From contig DATLFA010000023.1 in NCBI GenBank assembly GCA_035525225.1, forward strand, positions 72,369 through 136,368: a stretch of 64,000 bases of DNA. Direction: 5' to 3'. The notes under the pieces are model-generated. The model did not search any database and was not told the origin of the DNA. It saw nothing but the letters and a program-made list of their open reading frames with translations. Origin of the DNA: DATLFA01 sp035525225. Its GTDB lineage: Bacteria > Actinomycetota > Acidimicrobiia > Acidimicrobiales > WLNW01. Positions 42,571 through 51,958 of this stretch are shown here, in pieces. A program made the position numbers and the translations under genes. Numbering within the stretch: the first letter of the stretch is position 1; every line of letters starts with the position of its first letter.

Positions 42571-43802
42571 ACGAGCGGAGGTTTGTCGAGTTGCGCCACG
42601 AACACGTCGCCTGCCGTGAAGATGACCTTGCGGAGCGTGAGCGTCGGTTCGATCGCGGACCCATCTCCGCGAAAGCACCGGGACGAGTACCGTCTGCCCG
42701 ATCAGTCGCGGCTGTTTGATGAGGGCGTAGCGCGCGAACCCCGCGAGGTGTGCGTCGCGCCGTTCGGAGCGCACCAGCACCGACAACCGCTGGCCGATCA
42801 AGTCGTCGACCCTCCACCCGAGCAGCACGCCACAGGAGGAGCTCACGAAGACAATACGGTGCAAGTCGTCCGCTACCACCAACGCCGTTTCCGCCTACTG
42901 CAAGTCACGCTGCTTATAGGGAGCAACGTGAGCACATCGCCTGGAGACTCGAGATCGTCGGGAAGTTCCCAAGGCGTAGGGCTCACTCCTTCCGCCTGCA
43001 GCGCGATTTCGGACAACAGCCACGTCCTGCAGGCTGCCAACTCGGGTATGCCCGCCGGCGTCGCGAGCGAACCTGCCTCTGCCAGTTTCTCGGCGTCGTT
43101 GATGCGGGCCAGTCGTTCGAGCGCGGCGCTGCGGGCGCCACGGGCAAAGCGCACTTCGACATTGATCATCGCGATGCCGCGGCCGAGCGCGTCGTCGACG
43201 TGGGCGAGGACGGGTGTGAGGTCGATCTGGGGTGTGCGCCATGCGCGGGGATCGGAGTTCGTGCGCATGTCGAGCAGCGCAACCTCGCGCAGCAGCGCGT
43301 CGCCGTGTTGCACTGTTGCCCGCACCAGCGCGACAGGCAATCGTTCGAAACAGACGATGAAGTCACGGTCGGAGAAATCGACTCGCACTGCATCGACAGG
43401 CGGGGCGGCAGCGGCGCGATCCGCGGATTGCCCGATCTCGAACCACACGACCTTTCCGTGCGGTTCGAGACTGGCGCCCCACCGAGTAGAAACCGCCTCG
43501 ACCAGTCCAATTCCTCGGCCCGTCGCGGAGATGACGTCGTAGTGCCGGATGCCCGGCAACACGGAGGATCCGTCGCACACTTCGAAGCGCGCTCCATTCG
43601 AGAATGGGAAGCACCGGAGTTCGATGTCCGTACCCGCGTGTAGGACGACGTTGGTCACAAGTTCACTCACCAACAACTGGCAGTCGTCGACGAGACGATC
43701 GAGACCGTTCTCGCGTAATACGTCCCCGGCAAACGAGCGAGCCTTCGACACACTCCGGGTCTGGCACGCCAGTTGTACTCGGTGCTCGGGGAATGAAGTC
43801 AT
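42495..43802 (-). pseudogene. broken HATPase-PAS sensor gene (two frameshifts and an amber codon)
   Basis: The intact first part (42873-43802, 309 residues) has an anti-sigma-like HATPase domain with ELVTNVVLHA (N box) and ATGRGIGLVEAV (G box), then a linker ending PTPWELPDDLESPGDVLTLLP. Relatives continue into a PAS domain. Here the frame shifts after LTLLP, an amber TAG interrupts LQ*AETALVVADDLHRIVFV, and a second shift within the PAS (after VLVPVLSR) leads to GDGSAIEPTLTL. The tail runs to 42495, overlapping the convergent hydrolase. The HATPase part may still be expressed. Decay or sequence errors are the two readings. Confidence 0.75.
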
Positions 43803-43836
43803 CCTGGCGCCGAAGGCTAAACCATATCGGTGCGTG

Positions 43837-44382
43837 TTACGACGACGCTGCCCGCTGGCTCGGCGGCTCGGGTCGCTCGTCGACGCCATGGCCCGGATCG
43901 ATATCGTGGACCGCCGACAGCCGCAGCGGACGAAACTTGCCACCCGCAACGAGCACGGGTTCGAGAATCATGCACACGTGATCGCTGCTTTCGGAGAGCA
44001 GCGCGATCCGGCGGCCGACCATTCGATTCGGGCACGCAGTCAAGAGGGGCACGCCGGCGGGGCCGCTCTCCCATTCGCAGTGCGCGAACTTGTCGATCTC
44101 ATCGCCGGTTGACGCCCCGAAAAGCTCGGCCACCGAGAGGTCCCGCTCGGTCAACCAGTGCACCGCGAAATGGTCCGCATGCAAACCGACCCGGTAGGTG
44201 TGGTTGGCTTTCGACAACCAGATCGCCGAGTGCCGCGGACTGATACTGCATTGCGTCTGAAACCCGATGAGACAGCCCGCGCGCTCGTCCCTCGCGGCCG
44301 TCGTCACCACAGCGACCGGCGCATCGAGCGACATCATCATCAAGTCGAAGACATCGTCATCACTTGTTGCCGAGTCGTTCAT
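43837..44382 (-). CDS. flavin reductase-like domain protein
   Basis: The 181-residue split-barrel protein has VAVVTTAARDERAGCLIGFQTQCSISPRHSAIWLSKANHTY, the FMN-binding core of the flavin reductase-like domain family, then HWLTERDLSVAELFGASTGDEIDKF. Such proteins reduce FMN for LLM-type monooxygenases; several are encoded in the window, though none adjacent. It is codirectional with the cupin gene upstream, 55 bases away. Confidence 0.85.
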   Translation of the reverse strand: MNDSATSDDDVFDLMMMSLDAPVAVVTTAARDERAGCLIGFQTQCSISPRHSAIWLSKANHTYRVGLHADHFAVHWLTERDLSVAELFGASTGDEIDKFAHCEWESGPAGVPLLTACPNRMVGRRIALLSESSDHVCMILEPVLVAGGKFRPLRLSAVHDIDPGHGVDERPEPPSQRAASS

Positions 44383-44437
44383 AGTCCCTCGCTACGTGCC
44401 CGACACCGACGAATTCCAAACGCCGTAGCGCTGCAGG

Positions 44438-44869
44438 TCATCCGACGGACAAATCGGACCCACGCTGCGCCATGAACTCGTCTTTCGAGAGGTAGCTCGC
44501 ACCGCTGCGCGGACGGAAGTTGACGAAGTGCACGCCTTCGGGCCCGGCTCGGAAGCTGTACAAGGTTTGGCCGGCGATGAAGACCGACGAACCGGGATCG
44601 AGCACGCGGCTCCCGAGGATCATCTGGCCCGCGACGACATAGATGATCTCGTCGTAGAGATGCGCGTGCGGATGCACGACGGTGTCCGGTGGGAACTGCA
44701 CCTCGAACAATTCGGGTTCCGTCTCCGAGCCGCGATGATGTTCGCGTGTCTTACCCGCCAGCTCCTCGGGCGTGAGGGTGATGCCCCGCGCCCGGATCGC
44801 CTCTGCCTTGGCCTGGTCTGACCCCTGCCATTCGCTCACGTTCTCGTCGACCACTCTGACGGTTCCCAC
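44438..44869 (-). CDS. cupin domain protein
   Basis: The 143-residue single-domain cupin has HHRGSETEPELFEVQFPPDTVVHPHAHLYDEIIYVVAGQM, motif 1 with HPHAHxxxEx(6)G in good form, and SFRAGPEGVHFVNFRP in place of motif 2. It probably binds a metal through the two His and Glu. The N-terminus TVRVVDENVSEWQ is acidic. The function (isomerase, dioxygenase or ligand sensor) is undetermined. Confidence 0.78.
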   Translation of the reverse strand: MGTVRVVDENVSEWQGSDQAKAEAIRARGITLTPEELAGKTREHHRGSETEPELFEVQFPPDTVVHPHAHLYDEIIYVVAGQMILGSRVLDPGSSVFIAGQTLYSFRAGPEGVHFVNFRPRSGASYLSKDEFMAQRGSDLSVG

Positions 44870-45053
44870 AACGGCCCCTTCGCATCGAACTCGCCCCAGA
44901 TCCGCGGATCCGGGACCCTACGAGGGCACCCAACGTACCAGAGCTCGCCGAGACGGAGCCCTTGCCGCGTGGGTTGTCGAGTGCGAGCGATGCGAACTAC
45001 TCATCAACGTCAACATGCACCTAGTCTCACCGGCAAGGTAGGAGGAGACCAGC

Positions 45054-45581
45054 ATGAAGGCGAAGGAACCCGCACCTCTAGAAACCGAGGCGCAAACTAC
45101 GGCGCAACCGGAATCCGTTCAGGTCGTAGAGGCAGCGGCGCTGGCCGATGCCAAGCTGCCGCTCACGCCGATGACGACGCGGTTTGTCACAAAGGAGAAC
45201 TCTCGCTTCGTGCTCGGTCGCCGCGATTGGCTTCAGTATCTCGATGCCGGTCTCGAAGAGGCGAGCGGCGGCCGGGTACGGGCCACGCTTTCGACCGCCA
45301 CCGGCGCGATGGTTACCGAAACCGGCTGGCACTACCACGAATGCGAAATGCAGATCGGCTATATCACCAAGGGCTGGATCGAACTGCAATTCGAGGATGG
45401 CACAGAGGTGCGCCTCGAGGCAGGCGACATCTTGTTCGTACCCGGCGGTGTGAAGCACAACGAGATCCGCACCTCCGATGACATCGCCGGCCTCGAGATC
45501 AGTATTCCGGGTCGGATGGGCACCGTGACTTGCGCCAAACCGGAGGGCTGGAAGCCGAAGAGCACGTCCGCAGTGTCCTAG
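45054..45581 (+). CDS. cupin domain protein
   Basis: The 175-residue protein has a disordered N-terminal 40 residues rich in Ala, Glu and Thr, then a cupin: WHYHECEMQIGYITKGWIELQFEDGTEV and DILFVPGGVKHNEIRTSDD, the two metal-binding motifs with His, His, Glu and His. AGGAGGAG lies ten bases before the ATG at 45054. It is followed by an epoxide hydrolase after 27 bases, probably in one operon. It has no close resemblance to the cupin at 44438. Confidence 0.8.
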   Translation: MKAKEPAPLETEAQTTAQPESVQVVEAAALADAKLPLTPMTTRFVTKENSRFVLGRRDWLQYLDAGLEEASGGRVRATLSTATGAMVTETGWHYHECEMQIGYITKGWIELQFEDGTEVRLEAGDILFVPGGVKHNEIRTSDDIAGLEISIPGRMGTVTCAKPEGWKPKSTSAVS

Positions 45582-45608
45582 GCGCGGTGGCGCGTGACTT
45601 CGGGCGAT

Positions 45609-46790
45609 ATGGAAGCAAAGAACCTGCGACCGTTCAAGGTCGATGTCCCCGACGCGGTCCTCGATGACCTGCGTGCACGGCTCACCAATTCTCGGTTCCC
45701 TGATGCGTTCCCGGGTACCGATTGGCACTTCGGCACTGACGACGCGGTGTTGCGTCTCGCGCGCGACCGGTGGCTCGGGGCGTTCGATTGGCGTGCCCAA
45801 GAAGCAGCACTCAACGCGCACCCGCACGTACTCGCCGATTTCGACGGCGCCACTGTGCACGCAATGCACGCGCGCGCCACCGCTCCACGATCGCTGCCGT
45901 TGGTGTTGCTGCACGGATGGCCATCGACGATCAGCGAGTTCCGCCACGTCATCGCGCCGCTGGTTGACCCAACAGCCCACGGAGGGTCCGGCAACGACGC
46001 CTTCGATGTGATCGCGGTATCGCTTCCCGGCTTCGGATTCGGCGGCCCGACACGCGCGCCGGGTTGGGACGCGCAACGCATGGCCGAAGCGATCGCGGTG
46101 GTCGTGCGTGAACTCGGTGTCGAGCGCTACGGCGTCTTCGGCACCGACGCGGGCGCCTACGTCGCCTCGGCGCTGGCCTCCATCGACGAACACGCTGTCG
46201 CCGGCCTGCATCTCCACATCGGCGGTGTGCGCATCACCGGCCAGGCCCGCGCCGATCCGTCGGCGATGATCGACCTCACCGACGGGGAACGCAAGGCCCT
46301 CGACGACTTGTCGAACTATGAACGCTTCGACAGTGGCTATGCGTTGATGAACGGCACGAAGCCACACACCATCGGCTATGCATTGACCGATTCGCCCCTC
46401 GGTCAGGCCGCATGGATCATGGAGAAGTTCCGCACATGGTCCGACCGCAGCGGGGAGCTCGCCACTACGGACTTCGGCGCGATCGCGCTCAACGACATAC
46501 TCACCATCGTCACCACCTACTGGGTGACCGGCACTGCAAGTTCGGCCGCACGGTTCTACGCCGAGACCGGCGCGAGCCTGGCGCGATCGGGACTACCGAC
46601 GGTGCGCGCACCGACCGGATGCGCGGCCTTCCCCGGCGACATCGTCACTCCGTCGCGGCGCTGGGCCGAACGGGCGTACCCGAACATCGTCCACTGGACC
46701 GACATGCCTCGCGGCGGACACTTCAGCGCGCTCGAAGTACCTCAACTGCTCGTCGAAGACCTCCGCACCTTCTACCGCCCACTGCGCTGA
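45609..46790 (+). CDS. epoxide hydrolase
   Basis: The 393-residue protein has the N-terminal epoxide-hydrolase domain (LRPFKVDVPDAVLDDLRARLTNSRFPD) and the alpha/beta-hydrolase core: VLLHGWPSTISEF (HGWP oxyanion), YGVFGTDAGAYVA (nucleophile Asp in TDAG) and the closing MPRGGHFSALEVPQL (His). The lid tyrosine region (ARFYAETG) is present. The ATG at 45609 is preferred over GTG 45594. It converts an epoxide, perhaps of a terpenoid or aromatic, to a diol. It is probably co-transcribed with the cupin. Confidence 0.88.
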   Translation: MEAKNLRPFKVDVPDAVLDDLRARLTNSRFPDAFPGTDWHFGTDDAVLRLARDRWLGAFDWRAQEAALNAHPHVLADFDGATVHAMHARATAPRSLPLVLLHGWPSTISEFRHVIAPLVDPTAHGGSGNDAFDVIAVSLPGFGFGGPTRAPGWDAQRMAEAIAVVVRELGVERYGVFGTDAGAYVASALASIDEHAVAGLHLHIGGVRITGQARADPSAMIDLTDGERKALDDLSNYERFDSGYALMNGTKPHTIGYALTDSPLGQAAWIMEKFRTWSDRSGELATTDFGAIALNDILTIVTTYWVTGTASSAARFYAETGASLARSGLPTVRAPTGCAAFPGDIVTPSRRWAERAYPNIVHWTDMPRGGHFSALEVPQLLVEDLRTFYRPLR

Positions 46791-46841
46791 CCGCCCACTG
46801 CCGGCCACTTGGTGCGGGCGCTCACATCGCCGTCATCTTAG

Positions 46842-47390
46842 TCACGTCATACGGCGCAGGAGCCCGTCACGGTTCACCAACTCATGTTTGAGCACCACAC
46901 CGACGTGCAGCGCGAGGACCACGAAGAACGCGATATGGCTGGCGATGTGAACGCCCAGACTGTTGTCATCGTCGGCGGCGACGAGTAGCAACCCGCTCGC
47001 CGGGATCGCGAACATGAGTAGATACAGGGCTCGTTCGGTCCAGTGGGCCAACACTCGCTCGAATCGTGACAACGTCAGCGCCCATGGCGGCAGAGGAGTA
47101 CTGATGCGCCACACGAGACGGACCGTCGCAAGCACCAGAATCGTGACCCCGAGTACGACGTGCACCGTGAGCAAACCGTCGTCGAATGGTTCATAGCCTC
47201 CTCCCCTCCCGCGCCCTCGCCCGGACTCTCCTCCTCGACCCCGTCCCCGACCTCGTCCACTTTCGTCCCCGTCGAGGAGGTAGCCAACAAGGAGCTGAGC
47301 AGCAATCGCAACAACAACGAGCCAGTGCAACGACTTGGTCACGAAGCCATAGCCGTGAGCACCGTTGCGGAACCGATGAATCGTCGTCAC
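46842..47390 (-). CDS. cytochrome b561-like membrane protein with RG-repeat loop
   Basis: The 182-residue protein has four membrane helices and conserved histidines for two b hemes: KSLHWLVVV, LLTVHVVLGV, VHIASHIAFFVVLALHV. Between helix 1 (VVVAIAAQLLVGYLL) and helix 2 the external loop carries GRGRGRGRGGESGRGRGRGGG, a low-complexity RG run not usual for the family. The family moves electrons between quinol and periplasmic partners. GTG at 47390 or 47393 is the likely start. Confidence 0.83.
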   Translation of the reverse strand: MTTIHRFRNGAHGYGFVTKSLHWLVVVAIAAQLLVGYLLDGDESGRGRGRGRGGESGRGRGRGGGYEPFDDGLLTVHVVLGVTILVLATVRLVWRISTPLPPWALTLSRFERVLAHWTERALYLLMFAIPASGLLLVAADDDNSLGVHIASHIAFFVVLALHVGVVLKHELVNRDGLLRRMT

Positions 47391-47540
47391 AACCCGAGTC
47401 TCACACCGGACGGGTCGGACCACCGGCGAGAGCGAACAGAAAGCATCAAGCGGTCGCGCTACGGCGACGTTCTAGTGCAAAACTCGTGATCATGCATGCG
47501 GTGTACGAAGCAGCGGCGGCAACCATCCGGATGACAACGT

Positions 47541-48979
47541 ATGACGAATGAGCCCCAGCAAACGAACCGATCGGACGATCGGTCCGACGTGGCGTGGGAG
47601 ATTTCCGAGCACATTGTCCGCGCGACGTACGCCGACCTCGGCGACGCGGACATCACGGCCACACGCGCGATCGTGCTCGACACGCTCGCGACGTTGATCG
47701 GCGGTTCGGCCGAGCTCCCTTTCGCCGACCTCGTCGACTTCTACGTGAACGAAGGCGGTCGCCGTGAAGCGAGCGTCATGGTGCACGGCGCACGACTACC
47801 TGCGCGAAACGCGGTCACGCTCAACAGTGCGATGGCACGCGCGCTCGACCTCGACGACGCGCACGAACAGGCGCTCGTGCACACCGGTGTGCATGTGGTG
47901 CCGGCGGCACTTGCGATCGCGGAACGCGAGGGTGGGATCAGCGGCAAGGATCTCATGGTCGCGATCGCGCTCGGGCAGGATCTCATGATCAGGCTCTCGC
48001 TCGCCTGCGCAACCCCACCGATACTGCGTGGTCGCCCTGGCACATATGTCTTCGGCACGTTCGCCACCGCGGTCGTCACCGCCAAGCTCCTCCGCCTTGG
48101 GGTCGAAGGTGTCGTCGACGCGCTCGGCAACGCATTCACGCGTTCCGCGGGGACGACACTCGGCTACCACGACGGAGCGCTGGGGCAGCGGCTCCTCCAG
48201 GGACTGTCGGCAAGTGACGGTGTGCTCGCCGGACTACTGGCCGCGCGAGGCATCGGAGGGATCCGCAATTGTTTCGAAGGCGACGCCGGCTACTTCGCAC
48301 TGCACGAAGGTGGGCGATTCGACCGCTCTGCCCTCACCTCTGACCTCGGTCGCGTGTTTCATGGCACGACGATTGCGTTGAAGCTCTACCCCGTCCATCG
48401 GGGCGCGATCTTCGACATCGAAGCTGCTCTTGCCGCGGCGACGGATCCGCTATTCGATGTCTCGCGGATCGAACGAGTCGTGATGCGCTATCCCGCGCGG
48501 TTCGAATCCGGGCACCGCCACATCGGCGCGTTCGCTCCCGAACGCGCCGACCCCAAAGGTTCGGTCGAACCGCATTTCAGCAACACGTGGGCGGTAGGAG
48601 TCGCGCTCGCGCAGGGTTCGCGACTGTCGACGACTTCACCGAGGCGGGGGTCGATCGACTACGTGCACGAGTCGTGCCGATCGCGCGTACGGTCGTAGGT
48701 ATCCCTGACCACGCACTCGATCGCGAGTGCATCGGGCTCGGCCCACGCATCATCGAGGTGGAACTCGAAAACGGCACGGTGATCACTCGCCGGGTGGGCC
48801 ATGCGTCGGGCGGGCCCGACAACCCACTTCGATGGGAACAGATCGTGTGGAAGCTGCACGACTCCGCGAGCCGCGCGGCGGTGCCGCTGGGTGGACCCGT
48901 TCTCGATCGCGTTGTGGCGATGGTCGCTGCGCTGGACGACATCGATGACACAGCGTTCATTCCGTCGGCCCTGGCGTAG
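47541..48979 (+). pseudogene. frameshifted MmgE/PrpD family gene
   Basis: MmgE/PrpD proteins (2-methylcitrate dehydratase-like) are about 450 residues. Frame one (47541-48614) runs through AHEQALVHTGVHVVPAALAIAERE and HFSNTWAVGVALAQ, then continues into a meaningless tail. The family sequence resumes in another frame, GFATVDDFTEAGVDRLRARVV to the stop at 48979, where IIEVELENGTVITRR and RWEQIVWKL fit the C-terminal part. One base is missing in CAGGGTTC near 48614. Either a true lesion or a sequencing error explains it. Confidence 0.8.
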
Positions 48980-48997
48980 CCGATCCCCACAATCGGG

Positions 48998-49312
48998 TCA
49001 CTTCGCAGGGTTTTCGCCCGGCGGGATGTGGCGGTATCCGCGCTCTCGCTCGTCCGCGCGGAAACACGAGTAGCAGAGGTACACGACCTGTACGCCGACG
49101 ATTGACAACTGTGTTCCGCGCGACTTCTGAATAAACGGTCGGCTGATGGTCTGGATGTCGTGCTGAGTGCCGCAATCACGGCACCGAGGGCTGGGATTAC
49201 GATCCCACGCGAGCCCGCAGGCAGTGCAGACGATGTGAATGATTTCGCCATCCCGAGTGCCCTCGAGGTGTTCGTCGGTATCGCAGGTGGGGCAACGCAG
49301 CTCGTCGTTCAC
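48998..49312 (-). CDS. small zinc-ribbon protein
   Basis: The 104-residue protein has four CxxC pairs: RCPTCDTDEHL, HIVCTACGLAWD, PRCRDCGTQH and YLCYSCFRADE, giving two zinc ribbons. The GTG at 49312 is chosen because the first zinc knuckle follows at once and upstream coding is poor. A dyad symmetric to one beside merR lies 96-118 bases upstream. DNA, RNA or protein contact through the ribbons is possible; I do not recognise a named family. Confidence 0.75.
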   Translation of the reverse strand: MNDELRCPTCDTDEHLEGTRDGEIIHIVCTACGLAWDRNPSPRCRDCGTQHDIQTISRPFIQKSRGTQLSIVGVQVVYLCYSCFRADERERGYRHIPPGENPAK

Positions 49313-49407
49313 GGTCAGTCCTCGAGAATCGGGTCGAGCGTCAGGTGCGGGTGTCGAGCGGGAGACGCTGTAGCCAGACCGCTTCGCCGATGGTCGGGCC
49401 GCACCAA

Positions 49408-49430
49408 TCCTAACGTTACGGAAGGGTTGG
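49408..49430 (-). promoter_or_regulatory. dyad site D (putative MerR operator)
   Basis: On the minus strand CAACCCTTCCGTAACGTTAG resembles the consensus CTACCnTTACGTAAnGGTAG seen at three other places. It lies between merR (ends 49457) and the zinc-ribbon gene (starts 49312), so it would control the latter. Confidence 0.5.
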
Positions 49431-49456
49431 AACGTTGCAAGTGCCACCGAGCGCAA

Positions 49457-49900
49457 TCACGTTTGCGACCGCGGGGTTGTCGCGGCACGACTGGTGTTTT
49501 CCGGCTCGACCTGCTTGACCGCTCGTCCCAACACCTCGGTGAACTCCACCGCAAGGGCGAGGCGCTGTCGCAAGCGGTCGCACCGCTCGACCGCCAACGA
49601 GGCGTACACCGCCAAGCGATGACGCGACGACTCGTCCAAGCCAGGCCGGTCGAGACGATCCAGGAGAAGAAGTACTTCTCGGATCTCCTCCAGCGAGAGG
49701 CCGAGGGGTTTCATCCGCTTCACCATGCGAAGCCGGTCGACGTCGCCGTCGGTGTAGAGGCGGAAGCCACCCGCCGATCTGGCGGACGGCACCACGATCC
49801 TCACTTGTTCATAGTGACGGATCGTTCGAAGCGACAATCCCACCGCGTCGGCAACCTCGCCGATCTGGTGCACGCGCGCCGCGTGCGACTCAGGTTTCAC
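49457..49900 (-). CDS. MerR family transcriptional regulator
   Basis: The 147-residue protein starts with HQIGEVADAVGLSLRTIRHYEQVRIVVPSARSAGGFRLYTDGDVDRL, the MerR winged helix, followed by ERMK-type coiled coil (LSLEEIREVLLLLDRL and the long helix ASLAVERCDRLRQRLALAVEF). It lacks cysteines for metal sensing at its C-terminus, so it is not a mercury or copper regulator. It is divergent from the gene at 50034, with a MerR-type promoter between (49978-50008). It likely controls that gene and itself. Confidence 0.88.
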   Translation of the reverse strand: MKPESHAARVHQIGEVADAVGLSLRTIRHYEQVRIVVPSARSAGGFRLYTDGDVDRLRMVKRMKPLGLSLEEIREVLLLLDRLDRPGLDESSRHRLAVYASLAVERCDRLRQRLALAVEFTEVLGRAVKQVEPENTSRAATTPRSQT

Positions 49901-49977
49901 GCCAGAAACCTACCCGACGCGAAGGAAACCCGTGGGCCTCCTCGGCACGTATCGGGGATGAGCCAGCCATTCACGGG

Positions 49978-50008
49978 TTGCTGATCTACTCTTACGTAGG
50001 GGTAGAGT
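49978..50008 (+). promoter_or_regulatory. MerR-type promoter with dyad site A
   Basis: TTGCTG (49978-49983) and TAGAGT (50003-50008) are separated by 19 bases, the long spacer characteristic of MerR-activated promoters. The dyad CTACTCTTACGTAGGGGTAG (49986-50005) fills the spacer. It lies between divergent merR and the gene at 50034. Confidence 0.68.
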
Positions 50009-50033
50009 TGGACCATCTTCCCCCAGGTTCCCA

Positions 50034-50606
50034 GTGCAGAGTGAACGCCGCCATCGAATAGGTGATTCACGTCCGGCCTTCAGCCCTCGTTGGCGCGCCG
50101 CGGTCGTGGGATCGACCGGCGAATACCGCGCGGTGCACGCTTCTGACGCAGTCGCCGCGCTTCGGGTAGTCAGCGCGCCTGCCATCGACCATGACGCCGC
50201 CATCGATGACTACTCGATAGCGACGCATCCCGTACTCGAGGTCCGCCAGCGGAACGCGACGATCATCGTGGCCTTCGCCGAACTTGTGTTGCAAGGTGAC
50301 CTCCGCGCCCGCATCCACGATGGCAGCTGGATCGCCGCGCGGATGGTCGTTTTGAGCTGCACCGACCTTTCTGGTCACTCCGATGGCCCACGGTACGAGG
50401 CCGACCGCATCATGATCACGACGGTCGGTGCCGCCGATCACGACACTGTGGTTGCCGTACAAACGTCGCTTGCGATCATGGCGCGGCGATCTATCTCGGT
50501 TACCGCTGACGGCACTCTTTGCGGCTACATCGAGGCTCCCGTCGAACTGTCCGTCGGCGAGCGCACTCTGGGCGTCGATCTGCTGCGCCCAATGGGCTCG
50601 CACTGA
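50034..50606 (+). CDS. hypothetical protein under a MerR-type promoter
   Basis: The 190-residue protein has no signal peptide or membrane segment. It looks like alternating beta strands (ATIIVAFAELVLQGDLRARI, IAARMVVLSCTDLS, ADRIMITTVGAADHDTVVAVQTSLAIMA, GYIEAPVELSVGERTLGVDLL). I do not recognise the family. The GTG at 50034 is about 20 bases past the predicted transcription start. Its only informative context is the adjacent MerR regulator, of which it may be the main target. Confidence 0.65.
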   Translation: MQSERRHRIGDSRPAFSPRWRAAVVGSTGEYRAVHASDAVAALRVVSAPAIDHDAAIDDYSIATHPVLEVRQRNATIIVAFAELVLQGDLRARIHDGSWIAARMVVLSCTDLSGHSDGPRYEADRIMITTVGAADHDTVVAVQTSLAIMARRSISVTADGTLCGYIEAPVELSVGERTLGVDLLRPMGSH

Positions 50607-50668
50607 TCGGCGTCGGGGCGAGAGTCCATCGGCGTCGCGCGCGCTCGACGTATCGGCTCGCCGGCGCG

Positions 50669-51958
50669 CTACGTTCCTGCCGCGGCTGACGCGCCCGCAG
50701 CCGTTACGTCTTGCGATGCGAGACGCCAGAGCGATCGCCAGTGCATCACCACCAGGTACAGCTCGGTGATGATCGTCGCGATGGCCGCGCCCCGCCACGA
50801 CATACTCGGGATCAAGATGAGGTTGAGCACGATGTTGAGCACCGCCGACGAAATCGTCTGATTGAGACGGGCGCGGTGATGGCCGATGCCGCTGAGCGCG
50901 TTGCCGGCGAAGACCTGCCAGGCGCTTAACAGCGGCACAAATGCAACCCAGCGCAGCACGTCAGCCGCCTCCGTGTACGAGTCGCCCATCACCCGAACGA
51001 TTGTCGTTGCGCCCAGCATCATCGCAGCCCCGCCGATGCCATTGATCACCAGCGCCACCAGGGCCAACCGCTTCGCCAACGCAATCGCTTCCTTCGCGCC
51101 GGACGCGGAGAAAAAGCGCGCATAGGTCGCGTCGCTCAGCGCGATGTTGGGTACGGTCGCCAACCCGAGGATGCGATAGCCCGCCGAATAGACACCATTC
51201 GCCGCCGCCTCGTTCATGCGAACGAGCAACCACTTGTCCGCGTCTATCTTGATATTGGACGAGCTCACGTTGAGGGAAAAGGCCAAGCCATCGCGAAGGT
51301 CTCTGCGATTCGGGAACGCGACACGGACACGATCGCCGACCATCGACCAGATGATCACTGTCCCCACCACCGCGCCGATCATTCCACTCAGCGCATAGAA
51401 GAAGCCCCAGCCGACGATCGTCGGATTCGGCCGCAGACCCAGATACCAAATCACGAACACGACGCGTGAGACGCCGAACGACACGGACATCGCCGGTGCC
51501 AACCAAAGCTTGTCGATGGCTTGACCGACGAATCGATTCACTTGTACGACTTGTTGGAACAGGAGCTCCGCAAAGATGATCTCCACCACAAGCCACGGCG
51601 TGGCCTGCGGAATCACGAAGACGCGCAGGCTGATCAGAGTCGCGCCGAAGACGACCGCTCCGACGATTACCGTCGTCCATGCCCGCAAGATCGCGGGCAC
51701 GAGCGCCTCACCCTTGGCGACGACGCGCTGCACGACGAGGTATCCGGCGCCGAACGACGAAAAGGGACTGACGAACAGCGCCAACGAGACCACACCCACG
51801 AAGACGCCGTACACATCGCTTTCGAACGTGTGCGTGATGAAGATGAACATCACCAATTGCGACGCGAGGGTGACGAGCTCACCGGAGAGCACCCACCCGG
51901 CGTTGCGCGCGATCTTCGAGTCTCGAGTCGCGCGAAGGACGCCGGAAAGTCGCGTCAC
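50669..51958 (-). CDS. polysaccharide flippase (Wzx/MATE-like oligosaccharide flippase family)
   Basis: The 429-residue protein has 12 or so membrane helices in pairs. The start SKIARNAGWVLSGELVTLASQLVMFIFITH is typical of Wzx-type flippases, and LVVQRVVAKGEALVPAIL and SLNVSSSNIKIDADKWLLVRM are recognisable blocks. It overlaps the double glycosyltransferase gene by ATGA. It probably flips lipid-linked oligosaccharide units made by the neighbouring transferases. Confidence 0.88.
   Translation of the reverse strand: MTRLSGVLRATRDSKIARNAGWVLSGELVTLASQLVMFIFITHTFESDVYGVFVGVVSLALFVSPFSSFGAGYLVVQRVVAKGEALVPAILRAWTTVIVGAVVFGATLISLRVFVIPQATPWLVVEIIFAELLFQQVVQVNRFVGQAIDKLWLAPAMSVSFGVSRVVFVIWYLGLRPNPTIVGWGFFYALSGMIGAVVGTVIIWSMVGDRVRVAFPNRRDLRDGLAFSLNVSSSNIKIDADKWLLVRMNEAAANGVYSAGYRILGLATVPNIALSDATYARFFSASGAKEAIALAKRLALVALVINGIGGAAMMLGATTIVRVMGDSYTEAADVLRWVAFVPLLSAWQVFAGNALSGIGHHRARLNQTISSAVLNIVLNLILIPSMSWRGAAIATIITELYLVVMHWRSLWRLASQDVTAAGASAAAGT

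Noticed and set aside
50607..50668. Possible terminator hairpin between convergent genes
   Set aside because: GC-rich self-complementary bits exist but no clear stem with a T-run; too common by chance at this GC content.
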